From Elephas maximus indicus (taxonomy: Eukaryota; Chordata; Mammalia; Proboscidea; Elephantidae): 64,000 nt of DNA. Location: NCBI RefSeq assembly GCF_024166365.1, contig NC_064819.1:570501-634500 (forward strand), given 5' to 3'. The notes beneath the pieces were generated by a model that worked only from the letters and a program-made list of their open reading frames with translations, was not told the DNA's origin and did no database searches. Below are positions 1 through 11,290 of the stretch, piece after piece. The translations under genes were made by a program, and so were the position numbers. Each line of letters begins with the position of its first letter. Position 1 is the stretch's first letter.

Positions 1-232
1 CTTTTATCTCTTAAGAGATAAAAGGTGGTGCAGGCCACACCCCAGGAAAACTCCCTTTACATTGGATCAGGGAGGTGACCTGAGTAACGGTGGTATTACA
101 ATCCCACCCTAATCCTCTTAACATAAAATTACAATCACAAAATGGAGGACAACCACACAGTACTGGGAATCATGGCCTAACCAAGTTGATACATTTTTTG
201 GGGGGACATAATTCAATCCATGACATCTAGCA
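1..232 (-). mobile_element. MaLR-type LTR fragment (3' part, runs off left edge)
   Basis: The stretch matches, in the same orientation, the second half of the LTR copies at 12994-13508 and 23765-24285: a run of aatactgggaatcatggcc type sequence, then a gttgataca...gggggacataattcaatcca end. It is the reverse-complement start of a MaLR-like LTR (sense copies begin near TGTAATGGATTGAATTGTG). The left part is diverged and the element continues off the window. The first 24 bases form a perfect palindrome. No coding content. Confidence 0.7.
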
Positions 233-1640
233 ATAATCTTCCCCCTACAGACCAGATCCTGGCCTGATGCTGACATTTATACAGTTTCTTCATCAGTCAG
301 GAGTTATAATACAGATTACTCTTCTAAAATGGTTCTTAGGATCTAAACTGCTAAAACTCTTGGATATTGACTAAAATTGAGCTCTAGCTAAGTCAGGATA
401 GATTTTTAAGATTTCCTCATCCACAGAAATATTAAGAGGTAAAATAAGTCTGGGTACCACCAATTCCTCTTATCCTATCCTACCAGTAGAAACATGAAAC
501 GAAGTGATGCATTTAGTAAGAAAGGAAATATGGTCCCCCTTCCATGTAATGAATGAATTACTATTTAACAAGAAAATATAAAAAAACCCTCTAAATTGCT
601 TGGATGGTGGTTTTCAGACTGTGTTCTTTGCAGTTCTAGGCTTCTGTGGAGCTTTCTATGGAATCACCATGGGGACAAGGGGTCTAGGGAGAACCATGGA
701 ACCGCCACTCCTGCATCAACCAAAGCAACTCTGGTGTCACCTATTGTACATATTTGGGTCTGGTATAAGATTTTTTAAAAAGACTTTTCGTATTAAAAAA
801 AAAAATTAAAAAAGAAAAAAGATTACAATAAAAGAAATTAGTCTGTAGGTGACCTAAAGGGCTTAATGTATTCTCTAGGGTCCTAAAAAACTGAGTGCCC
901 CTTTAAAAGCCACTGGTGAATTGTCCATTCCTGGAAAAATGTTGCACAAACACGGCTGCTGAATTCTTTCCTTAAACCTTATCTTGGACTTGCCACAAGA
1001 GTAAGAGAGGGAGTTAGATGTTTCCAAAGAAGTGAAATAAAATTGGGAGGAAATTCACGGAGAGATAGAAAGTGGTTTGGCCCCTGTTGGAGACTGGTGA
1101 AGGCTAGTATGGGAAATAGCCACCTCCAGAGTGGGAATAGTTTGGAAGAAAGCTTTCAGGCCACACCCTGTTATGTCCTCCACGTTGCACTGGCTCCATC
1201 ATTGCTGTACTAGAGACACCAAGAGGCAAGAAAAGCAGAACCTTCATTTCAGAGCGAGCAGGATGCAGCCTGCTCCATCCAAGGCAGTGCCAGGTCCCAG
1301 CTGGAGTAAGGAGCAGGTGATCAGAGCGTGGGTAGACTGAGCAGCCCCTGAGCATTTCCTACTGCAGTCCCCATCCCACCCACCCACTCAGCCTGCCCCC
1401 ACCCTTACATCCCCAGGTGATTACAACCTAAAGATGGGGCTGTCAAAAATTTTGAGGTTAACAACTAGGGGCAGGAATTGGGGTGAGGAGTGGCAAACAG
1501 AGTCCAGTTTGTAATTCCACAGACTATCTGCCTCAATATGTTTCTAGCTACCGTAACTCACCAGAAGCTATACAGTCTAGGGCCTGGGACTTTTGTCCAT
1601 TTCTCCACTTTGCATTTGCAGTCAAGGCAACAGATAACCC
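233..1640. other. Intergenic sequence, no gene recognised
   Basis: No long open frame, no splice-flanked coding block and no repeat family that I can name with confidence. There is an A-rich stretch at about 797-835. Short open frames here (up to about 83 codons) have no recognisable protein similarity and are treated as chance. Confidence 0.6.
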
Positions 1641-2900
1641 CAGGAAAATGTGAGCTTACAGGAAGCAAGTGAAAGACCTGAGAGGTACAAGGAGCACAGG
1701 TACTGCCATTGAAAGACGAACTAGGCAACCTACACGAGATGAAGTAGAATTCATGGACCACATAGAAGAATCATTAAAAATGAGCCTAATAAATAAACTA
1801 AAAATGGTAAGAGAAAATATTGAAAACATGAAGAAAGGATAATCCATTATGAATAAAAAAATTGGAGATACAGAATATAAAAAAATTAAAGATCAATGGC
1901 AGAATTAATACAAAGAACAAATTAGTAAGTTAGAATACCAAGACAAGGAACTCTGCCAAGAAAAAAAAAAAGGCATAAGTAGATAAGAGGTACAAAAGAA
2001 ATGTTAACTTACATGGGTCAACAATCATGTTGTCGGAATCTCAAAAGGATACGGCAAAATCAGTGTAGGGGAGGGAATGTTTGAAGAAATAATTTTGAAG
2101 ATTTCCTAAAATACAGATGTAAGAACTCAGTTTTAAAATCTCATAAAGTGGCAAAAAATAAATGGTAAGAGTGTTCACTGGAAAATAATCTAGTGAAGTG
2201 TATGAATATTGAAACTAAATAGAAAACTCTCAAAGAGTCGAAATGGTAAAAGTAGATCACTGAACTTCTCAACAGTAGCCAGGGACACATGCAGTAATTT
2301 TTTAAGGTTCTGAAGGAAAAGAAAATTGAGCATAGACCTTTCTATCTAGCTAATTGATTTTTTTAAGGCCAATACAACAGAACTATTAATAGATATGCCT
2401 GGCCTCAGACAATTAACTACACAAAGATTCTCTTTGAAAACACCATTGGATAAAGCACTCTGATAAGAAAAATGTATTACCAGGAAGATGCTAGGAGACA
2501 TAAGAAGTGAGGAAAAGCAAATTTAAGTTAGAAAATTTTATTGTTTAAGAGAACAAGAACTAAGCATAGCAAAAAAGTATATCTCAAAAACCCAAAATTA
2601 AAATTCTAGACAATACCAACATTGTGAGTGTGAAGAAGCACAGAAGACAGGGACAGATGAGAGTGTTCTAAGGAAATTATCTTGTGTGGAGGAAAGATAG
2701 AAATATTGACAAATTTAAGAAATTATGAGAAAAAGATAAATGTATGGAGTCCAGCTCACTTTACGAGGATAATTCATTGTTTCCAAAACCCAATAAGAAA
2801 ATTACAGGCCTATTTTACTTGAGAACACAGGTGTGAAAATTCTAAATAAAATAATATCTAAGCAACTTCAGTGTGTTTTCAAAAGTATATAGAATGAACC
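1640..2900 (+). mobile_element. Old L1/HAL1-like LINE remnant
   Basis: An A-rich coding-like strand full of aaa/gaa/aat codons resembles the coiled-coil part of an L1 ORF1 (about 1690-1930). It is followed at about 2790-2870 by a decayed match to the L1 reverse-transcriptase region (a stretch reading roughly NYRPI...KILNKI). Many stops and frameshifts are present. Assignment rests on base composition and partial motif resemblance, so the exact family (HAL1 versus old L1M) is uncertain. Confidence 0.5.
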
Positions 2901-3391
2901 ATTTTCTATATTTGAGTGAATTATTATTATTATTTTATTGAATGGGCTCTTTGGGAACCCAACCTTTTACACCAAGTAAAACTTGAACCTATGTTCCATT
3001 CCTTGACTTTCTATCTTCTAAAAGTCGTAGAGTGCCTATTCCAAGCCTTACACTTTATATACAATAAAACTGAAGAATAGATATTAAATGGTTTATGCGA
3101 AACATCATTTAGCTAGTTAATTTGGAAGTAGAATTTAAAACCATTTCCTAGACTTTCAGAGCAGTGCTCATTCCTTCCTATTCCTGTCTATTTCATGGCT
3201 ATTCTGCTAATTCTTCCTAAGACGTCATTAACTGATAATTTCTTTATGTAGTAGTCTATTAATTCATTCATTCATTCAAAAACTGTCCATCTATATGCTG
3301 AAGACATACAATGATCCGAAAACCATTCCTGTCAACCAACCAATCAACAAGAATTTATTGAGTCCTTAACATATATAAAGAATTGTCTTAT
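2901..3391. other. Intergenic sequence with possible L2/MIR scraps
   Basis: AT-rich, no gene. A piece near 3345-3372 (aatttattgagtccttaac) looks like an L2 3'-end scrap. A short (attc)n run lies at about 3262-3278. Confidence 0.4.
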
Positions 3392-3551
3392 GTCATTGGG
3401 TGCAGGCAAGTCGGTTCTAACTCACAGAGACCCTGTTGTACAACAGAATGAAGTACTGCCCGATCCTGTGCCATTCTCAATGGTTGCTATGTTTGAGCCC
3501 ATTGTTGCAGTCACTGTGTCAATCCGTCTCGTTGAAGGTCTTCCTCTTTTT
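3392..3551 (-). mobile_element. RTE/BovB-type LINE, 3' end, first piece (split by L1)
   Basis: Read on the minus strand this is the end of the RTE open frame and its tail (residues like RPSTRRIDTVTATMGSNIA), matching 18380-18530 of the better copy. It is interrupted at about 3551 by the L1 at 3552-9990 and resumes at 9991. The short sequence aggtcttcctcttttt is present at both sides (near 3537-3551 and 9991-10006), as expected for a target-site duplication. Confidence 0.88.
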
Positions 3552-3800
3552 CCTTTTTTATAATTATTGTACTTAAATGAAGGTTTACAGAACATCTGGT
3601 TTCTTATTGAACAGCTGGTACATACTTTTTTTGTGACATTGGCTACCAACCCCCTGACATGTCAACACTCTCCCTTCTCCACACGGGTTCCCTATTATCC
3701 ACTTTCCTATCCCCTCCTGCCTTCTGCTTCCTTGGCCCTGGGCTGGTGTACCCCTTTAATCTCATTTTGTTTTATAGGCCTGTCTAATCTTTAGCTGAAG

Positions 3801-6340
3801 GGTTTCTTGCAGTAGTCTTTTGTTTTCTTTGTATAGGTCTTTTATATCCCTGGTTAGATTTATTCCTAAGTATTTTATCTCTTAAGAGCTATTAAACGGC
3901 ATTGTTTTCCTGATTTGCTTGTTATCGTTCTCTTTATTGGTGTATATGAATCCAACTGATTTTTGTATGTTTATCTTATATCTTGTTACTCTGCTGAATA
4001 TTTCCATTAGTTCCAATAGTTTTCTCATGGAATCTTTTGGGATTTCTATGTATAGTATCATATCATCCGCAAATAGGGACAGTTTTACTTCTTCCTTACC
4101 AATTTGGATGTCCTGTATTTCTTTTTCTTGCATTATTGCTCTAGCTAGGACTTCTAGCACAGCGTTAAATAGGAGTGGTGATAAACGGCATCCTTGTCTA
4201 GTTCCTGTTCTCAAGGGGAATGTTTTCAACCTCTCTTCATTAAAAGTGTTGTAGGCTGTTTTGTCTACCAAAAAAAAAAAAAAAAACCCAAACCCATTGC
4301 TGTTGAGTCGATTCCGACTCATAGCGACTGTATAAGACAGAGTAAACTGCCCTATGGGGTTTCCAAGGCGTGTCTGGTGGAATTGAACTGCTAACCTTTT
4401 GGTTAGCAGCTGTAGCTCTTAACCACTATGCCACCAGGGTTTCCTGATTTTACATAAATGTCTTTTGTTATGTGGAGGAATTTTCCTTCTATACTTACTT
4501 TATTGAGAGCTTTTATCAGGAATGGGTGTTGGACTTTGTCGAATGCCTTTTCTCTGTTGATTGAGATGATCATGTAATTCTTTTATTTTATGTGGTGGAT
4601 TATGTTGATTTATTTTCTAATGTTGAACCATCCTTGCATACCTGGTATAAATCCTACTTGGTCATGGTGAGTTATTATTTTTTTGATATGATATTGAAGT
4701 CTATTGGCTAGAATTTTGTTGAGAATTTTTGCATCTATATTCATGAGAGATTGTTGGTTGGTAATTTCTTTTTCTGTGGTGTCTTTGCCTTGTTTTTGTA
4801 TCAGGGTTATGCTGGCTTTGTAGAATGAATCCAGAAGTATCCCTTTTCTGTGTTCTGAAATAGTTTGAGTAGTACCGGTGAAAGCCCTTCTCTGAATGTT
4901 TGGTAGAATTCTCCTGTGAAGCCACCTGGGCCAGGGCTTTTTTGTTGGGAGTTTTTTTTTTTTATTATTATTACCTTTTCAATCTGTTCTCTTGTTATGG
5001 GTCTGTTCAGATTTTCAACATCATTTTGTGTTAGTTTGGGTAGATAGTGTTTTTCTAGAAATTTATCCATTTCCTCTAGGTTTTCAAGTTTGTTGGAGTA
5101 TAGTTTTTTTTTTATAGTACTGTGTTATGATCCTTTTTATTTCATTTGGGTCCATTGTAATGTCCCTCATTTAATTACTTATTTGGGTTATTGGTGTCCT
5201 TTCCTGTTTTTCTTTTCTCATTTTGGCCAGTGGTTTGATGATTTTGTTGATCCTTTCAAAGAACCAACTTCCAGTTTTGTTGATTCTTTCTATTGTTTTC
5301 CTGTTCTCTATTTTGTTTATTTCTGCTCTGATCTTTATTATTTCCTTTCTTCTGGTGGGTGTGGGCTTCTTTTGCTGTTCTCTTTCTATTTTTTCGAGTT
5401 GTATAGCTAATGTTTTGATTTTGTCTCTTTCTTCCTTTTTGATGTGTGCATCTATTGCTATAAATTAACCTCTGTCAATTGTTGTGTCCCAAAGGATTTG
5501 GTATGATGTGTTTTCATTCTCATTTGATTCTAGGAACTTTTTATTCCGTCTTTGACTTCTTCTATTACTCAGTGGTTTTTAAGCAGGGTGTGATTCAGTT
5601 TCCATGTAACTGATTTATTTTTCCTTGCTCTTCCCATTATTAATTTCTATTTTGATGGCATTGTGGTCAGAGAGGATACCTTGTATTATCTCAGTGTTTT
5701 GGATTTTGTTGAGGGTTGCTTTGTGGCCTAAGATGTGGTCTATTCTGAAGACTGTTCCATGTGCATTGGAAAAGACTGTGCACTTTGCAGCTGTTGGGCA
5801 GAGTGTTCTATACATGTCTACGAGTTCAAGTTGGAGGACTGTGGTCTTTAGATCTTCTCTATCTTTTCTGAGTTTCTTTCTAGGTGTTCTGTACTTTACC
5901 AAGAGTGGTGTGTTGAAGTATCCTACTATTATTGTGGACCTGTCAATTTCTCTTTTCAGTGCTGTTTAACAGTTTGTTTTATATTTTGAAGGCCCATCAC
6001 TGGGTGCATTGATATTTATTATGGTTATGTCATCAGGATGGATTGTCCCTTTAATCACTATATAATGCCCTTCTTTGTCTTTTATGGTGGATTTTGTTTT
6101 AAAGTCTATTTTATCTGAGATCAGTATTGTCACTCCTCCTCTGTTCTGGTAGCTGTTTGCTTTTCCATCCTTTGATTTTTTAATAAATTTATGTCTTAGT
6201 TTCTAAGGTGTGTCTCTTCTAGACAGCATATTGATGGATCCTGTTTTTTAATCCATTCTGTCACTCTGTCTGTTTATGGATACATTTAGGCCATTTATAT
6301 TCAGTGCAATTATTGATAGGTGTGGGTTTATTGCTGTCAT
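3801..6340 (-). pseudogene. L1 ORF2 remnant (endonuclease and reverse transcriptase)
   Basis: ORF2p of L1 is the endonuclease/reverse transcriptase that makes new LINE copies by target-primed reverse transcription. On the minus strand the start methionine lies at 6340 with a NINGLN-type endonuclease start. The endonuclease C-terminal part (RIDHILGHKATLNK, SDHNAIKIEINN) lies at 5615-5902. The segment before the RT ([25 protein letters not shown]) lies at 4807-5070. The RT core ([21 protein letters not shown]) lies at 3882-4322. The FADD catalytic motif is kept, but frames shift repeatedly, a SINE interrupts the RT region, and the C-terminal part is deleted. No functional product is expected. 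Confidence 0.88.
4270..4444 (-). mobile_element. AfroSINE, type A, inside L1 ORF2
   Basis: Reverse complement of the short AfroSINE. It shows the RTE-like tail (gagtcgattccgactcatagcgac), the body, the tRNA-like promoter region and the end ccaccagggtttcc, with a poly-A run at 4270-4286. It interrupts the L1 reverse-transcriptase region and is therefore younger than that L1. Confidence 0.95.
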
Positions 6341-6789
6341 TTTGTAGTTTTTTTTTTTTTTGTGGTCCTGACATTTTCTTTGTTCCCCTTACTGTCCAGT
6401 GCTGAAGACCTTTTGTTCGTGAATTTTTTTTCCATTTCTTTTGTTTTTGTAGATTTTGTGTTTACTGAGACTGTTTTTCCTCTTTATTTTGATGAGTAGG
6501 TTTGTTAACTTTTTGTGTTTGCCTTAAAATTTATCCCTATTTTCTTAAGTGTGAACTAGTCTTTTATTATTTGGCATTGCCTTGTTTTCCTCTCCATTTG
6601 AAAGTTTTATTCCTACATTGTTTATTCTCTCTATTATTGTTCTGTTTTTGTCATTTACAGATTAATGTCTCTGATTCCCTGTTGTAAATCTTTTAGTTTT
6701 GATTAATTCTTGAGAGTTCATTACCTAGGTTGGTATCTGGCTGATGCAGTTTTCCTTCCTAGATCCCGGCTGTCATCTGATGTTGTTTG

Positions 6790-7690
6790 TTCTCAAGCTG
6801 AGGTATACCCTTTAATAATTATTGTTTGGTTTGCTTTTTACATATTCCCTTAATTTCTATTTATCTGGAAATGTGCTAATTTCACCTTCATATTTGAGTG
6901 AAAGTTTTGCAGGGTATATTACTCTTGGTTGGCAATTTTTTTCTTTAAAAGTTTTATATGTGTCATTCCCTTGCCTTCTTGCCTGCATGGTTTCTGCTGA
7001 GTAATCAGAGCTTAGTCTTATTTTTTCCCCTCTGTATGTGACTTTTTGTTTTTCTTGAGCTGCTGTCAGGATTATTTCTTTGTCCTTGGTTTTAGCTAGT
7101 GTGATTATGGTATGGCTTGGTGATTTTCTTTTGGGGTCTATCCTATATGGGGTTTCTTAAGCTTCTTGGACGGTAAGCTTTTCATCTTTCTTTAAAAAAA
7201 AATCTTTCTTTACATTAGGAAAATTCTCTGTCAACAATTCTTCAATGATCCGCTCTGGTGTTTTCAGTTTTCTCCCCCATTCTGGAACTCTGATCACTTG
7301 CAAATTTTTGCTTTTGATTGTATCCCACATTATTCTCAGGATTTCTTCATTTCTTTTTGCTCTTTTCTCTGATTTTTCCTCAAAGTGGTATACAAGAATC
7401 TTCAATTTCACTGACCCTGTCTTCCATTGTTTCAAACCTGCTCCTCAAATCGCCTATGTCACTGTCCATTTCTGAAATCTTGTTTATCTTTTGGATCTCT
7501 AATTGCTGTTTTTGTTTGATTTCTAGTTGTGAATTTATTTTGGCATTTTGTTACTATATTATTTTCCTGAATTCTTCCATTGTTTTGTCTGCCTGTCTTT
7601 TCCTTGATTTTGTCATTTTTTTTTCCCTCATTTTTGTCTGCTTTTTCCTTCAACTCTTGGATAGCTCTGAATATTAGAGATTTGAGTTCT
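6790..7690 (-). pseudogene. L1 ORF1 remnant (RNA-binding chaperone)
   Basis: ORF1p of L1 is a trimeric RNA-binding protein that packages L1 RNA. On the minus strand, a charged coiled-coil-like segment rich in K, E, Q and N lies at 7459-7653. The central/C-terminal part (NLQVIRVPEWGRKLKTPERI, ELLTENFPNVKKD) lies at 7157-7435, and the last part (TLAKTKDKEIILTAAQEKQK-like) at about 7140-7000. Frames are broken. Boundaries are approximate. Confidence 0.8.
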
Positions 7691-7749
7691 TGTCAGTTAG
7701 TTCCAGTGCCTTTTCTTCTACTGGAATGCCATCTGGTGTTTTATTTTGG

Positions 7750-9990
7750 ATGCCTACTGGAACCATTCTGCCCTTTTTTTTTTTTTAAATATGTTTTGGT
7801 GTTGTCTGCTGTCTTCAGGACATTCAGTAGTTATTTTCTTCATTCATTGATTGTACTTTTGTTTGTTTCTTCCTGCTTTTTGTTTTATTAAAAAAAAATC
7901 TGAGCAGGAGGGCTGGGCATTGTTTGTTGTCTGCTCATCTGTGGGTATGATACTTGTCACTACCTAGTCCAATGCGCAGGGCCAGTTGCTCAGCTGTGGT
8001 GCAGCAGGGCAGGTCTAGTGAAGGGTAGATGGGTTGTTGGTGGCATGTACTGGGGCCAACAGGGCAGGCCCGGGGGGTCAGTGCAGAGCAGGTTCCAGTA
8101 GACCATGCCTTTGGTGCTTGGGTGTGAGCTGCTCAGCGCATGGTGCATATAGGTAGGAGGGGGACGATTGTGATGTGTGGAGCTAAATGAGTGTGGGAAA
8201 GAGGAGAAATAGGAAATAGAACAAAAAACAAAAAGAGGAGTAAAAAAAAGTGCTGAGGCAGCCTGTCTTTGGAGTGGCACAGACCTGGGGAAGCTGAGTG
8301 CTGGTGGCTTTCTAGCCAGGTGGTGAGGCATAGTCCATCAAGAAAGGACAGATATGGCATATGCAGCTAGGTGGCGGGGAGAAAGAAAAGGAAGGAAGGG
8401 AGAGAGAGATAAGAAACTAGAATTTAAAAAAAGAGAGAGAGAAAGGCACACGCAGCTAGTTGGTTGGGTGAAAGGAATGGAAGGAATGTAGAGAGAGACA
8501 AGAAACCAAGAAAAAAAGATATCAGGTAGTTGGGAAGAAGTAAATGAAGGGAGATAGAGACACAAGAAACTGAGGGGGAAAAAAAAAAAGAAAGAAAAAG
8601 GGAAGAAAGAAAGCTCCAAGGAAGCCTACCAGAAGCAGGTCTCCTGCCAAGCAGTGCTGCAAAGCCTGCCCAGGAGGAGCAGAGATGGCACATGGTGCCA
8701 GGTTTTCAGGAGAACTGTAAGAAAAGGAGGTAGAGAGAGACAAGAAGCCAGGGTGAGGGGGGGAGAAGAAAGACAGAAAAGAAAAGTGCCCCAAGGAAGC
8801 CCACTGGAAGTGGGTCCCCAGCAGTGTGGTATTGCACAGCCCATCAAGAAGGAGTGGAGATGTCTCATGGCATCAGGTGTTCAGGAGAAGTGTGAGGAAG
8901 GGAGGTAGAGAGAGACAAGAAATTGAGAAAAGAAAATAAGAGAGAAAGGAAAACAAAAATGTTCCCCGAGGAAGCCCACTGATGTGGTGGTATGGCCCGC
9001 TGGGGAAGTGGCTCCCCAGATGCGCAGCACTACAGAGCCCATCTAGAAGAAGCAGAGATGGCACACGGCACCATGTGTTCAGGAGGAAAGAAAATTAGGG
9101 TGGTAGAGAGAGATAAGAAATTGAGAAAAGGAAAAAAAAATCCCCAAGGGAGTCCACTGGCTTGGTGGCATGAACCAAGAAGTTTCTTCCAAGCTGCTAG
9201 GCACTGCACAGTCTGTCTAGAAGGGGTGGAGATGGCACACAGTGCCAGGTATTCAAAAGACAGGAAAAGAAGGAAAGAAATGAAGAAAAAGACAAAAAAA
9301 AAAAAAAGAAAAGAAATACCCCCAGGGACCCCACCGACGTGGCGACGCAGACTGGGGAAGAATTTCCCCAGCCAAGAGGTGCTTCATAGGCTGTCAAGAA
9401 GGAGCGAAGATGGCACACGGAACCAGGTGTTCAAGAGAAAGGAAGAGAAGGAGGTGAGAGAGAGAAGAAACCAAAAGAAGTTGAGAAAAGCAACCACAGC
9501 AAAAAAAAAAAAAAGGCATTGAAGGAGCCAGCCAATGTGGGCAGGGTGAATCCAAGTGGCAAGGAGCTGGTGCCTCCCTGGGTGAGTGACCATGGCCCAC
9601 TGGGAGTCGGCAGAGACCAAGCAGGAGGAAGAAGGGTGGGGGGTGGGAAAGTGTATATTGATGGTTACCAGGTGCTCTGTCTCCTGCCAGGAGCTCCATG
9701 AAGCTGCCTTCCCTTACCCCTTGTCTGCACATCTTGGTGGGTGAGTAGACAAGATGGCGAATCCATGCTTCATTAGCTGATAGGGGACCTCCACTCCATA
9801 TCTCAACTCGATCTCTGTTCTCTGTCAGTTTCTTACACCACTCAGTAGTTGGTTGAATTTTTTATCTCTTCATTTGAAGCTTAGGGTTTCAGGATCGATG
9901 TTTATCTCTGTTTTACTTAGTTGTTCAGGTCTTTGCTTTGAAGGGACAGCATGGTGCTTCTGTCTATAGTGCCATGTTGACTCCACCCTG
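7750..9990 (-). repeat. L1 5' UTR with tandem promoter-type monomers
   Basis: Upstream (minus strand) of ORF1 lies about 2.2 kb without coding sequence. From about 8340 to 9520 it consists of repeated purine-rich units on the + strand. A recurring block, gagatggcacacggnnccaggtgttcagga, falls at about 8683, 8862, 9053, 9228 and 9407, a spacing of roughly 175-190 bases. Each block is followed by a (ga)-rich part containing gtagagagagacaagaa and then an a-rich part. This organisation recalls the monomeric L1 promoters known from mouse L1. The outermost 5' part (9530-9990) is non-repetitive. Confidence 0.72.
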
Positions 9991-10385
9991 AGGCCTTCCT
10001 CTTTTTTGTTGCCACTCTACTTTGTCAAGAATGATGCCTTTCCCTAGGGACTGGTCTCTCCTGATAACATGTCCAAAGTACATGAGATGAAGTCTCATCA
10101 CCCTCACTTCTAAAAAAGGGAGCATCCTGGCTACACTTCTTCCAAGGCAGATTTGTTCATTCTTCTGGGAATCCATGGTATATTCAATATTCTTTGCCAA
10201 CACCACAATTCAAATGCATCAATTCTTCTTCAGTCTTTCTTATTCACTGTCCAGCCTTCACATGCATATGAGGCAATTAAAAATAGCTCGGGTCAGATGC
10301 ACCTTACTCCTCAGGTGATATCTTTGCTTTTTAACACTATAAAGAGGTCTTTTGCAGCAGGTTTTCCCAATGCAATATGTCATAT
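9991..10385 (-). mobile_element. RTE/BovB-type LINE, second piece (5' truncated)
   Basis: Continuation of the RTE at 3392-3551 on the far side of the L1. The minus-strand frame at 9964-10206 reads MYFGHVIRRDQSLGKGIILD and KRGRPQGG, matching the TYFGHVVRRDQSLEKDIMLG segment of the copy at 17464-18536. The homology continues to about 10385, where the copy is 5' truncated. Confidence 0.9.
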
Positions 10386-11091
10386 GATTGTGTTATAAAC
10401 TAGAGGATACAAAGAAATATATGGCATGGCTCTTAATTCAATAAATTTATAGTCTAGTTGAGCAAGCAGAATATACTCCACAATTCCGTGTATCATTAGT
10501 TACGTATTTACATTTAAAGGCCAAATGGGGGCAATGCTCACTACGACCCTCTGAAGGGAGAGTTCTGTGGCCTGGGATGGTCAGGGAAGTTTAGGTGGAG
10601 GAGACAGGACTTTGGTACCTCTGCTTTGAGCCGTCATGAGAAGGTGTTTGGCAGCTTTACTACGTGTCTGAATCTGCCTAGACCCGGGAAGGTAAAAGCA
10701 ATGAGAAAAGTGCTTTAATTTCAAGAAAAATCCTTCCTGAGTAGACCTGAGCAAGGGAATCGTTTTTTTGCAAAATATCTGTGGCTCCTATCCCTAGGGT
10801 CTCATTCCATTTTAGACCTCTAGGAGGCAATGTTACATGTCAAGATCTTAAAGGACAGTATAAAAGTTGTTTCCAAATTACTTTTTAAAAGGCCAGTGTT
10901 TGTGCCAAAGGCTTAGTTAGAGCTCAGCTTGATGTAGAATGTGCAAGGCTTTCTGTGGTGACATTTGTAGGTCTGCCATGAGATCATGAACCCAGATCTC
11001 AGCATCAGACATCTGCAGCCTCAACCCAGGAGCCAAGATGAAGGGTCCAGTAGATCACAGAAGTAAAAAGATTTGCTAATGGCTAGTGACA
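10386..11091. other. Intergenic sequence, no gene recognised
   Basis: Mixed composition with no open frame worth calling. About 10395-10470 might be a diverged L2 piece. Otherwise nothing recognisable. Confidence 0.5.
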
Positions 11092-11290
11092 TCTGAGTCC
11101 TGCTGGCACAGTGGCTGAAAAAAACTTGGCTGCTAACCCAAAGGTTGGTGATTCAAACCCACCAGCTGCTCCATGGAAGAAAGGTGTGGTACTCTGCTCC
11201 TGTAAAGATTACAGTCTTGGAAACCTAAGGGGGAAGTTCTACTCTGTCTTATAGGGATCGACTGATGGCAATGGGTTTGTTTTTGTGAGT
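11092..11290 (+). mobile_element. AfroSINE, type B (longer body), diverged
   Basis: Starts gagtcctgctggcacagtgg and shows the tRNA-like B-box region (gattcaaaccc). The type B body follows (gaagaaaggtgtggtactctgctcctgtaaagattacagtcttgg), then a shortened RTE-like end (ggatcgactgatggcaatggg). Confidence 0.9.

Larger units (their letters stand above)
3552..9990 (-). mobile_element. L1 LINE, internally deleted, inserted into an RTE
   Basis: On the minus strand, from the 5' end: 5' UTR with tandem monomers (about 9990-7750), ORF1 remnant (about 7690-6790), ORF2 remnant (6340-3801), then a shortened 3' UTR and poly-A (poly-T on + near 3552). Compared with the second L1 (43157-51567), about 2.1 kb covering the end of ORF2 and most of the 3' UTR is missing at about 3800. 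A type A AfroSINE sits inside at 4270-4444. Frames are broken in several places, so the copy is dead. Confidence 0.92.

Noticed and set aside
3882..4322. Minus-strand 146-codon frame with FADDM as an active reverse transcriptase
   Set aside because: It is a short piece of L1 ORF2 with frame breaks on both sides, a SINE insertion and a deleted C-terminus.
8992..9522. A 176-codon plus-strand open frame
   Set aside because: It runs through the purine-rich L1 5' monomer array on the strand opposite to L1. Its residues simply repeat with the monomers (AHLEEAEMAHGT and similar).
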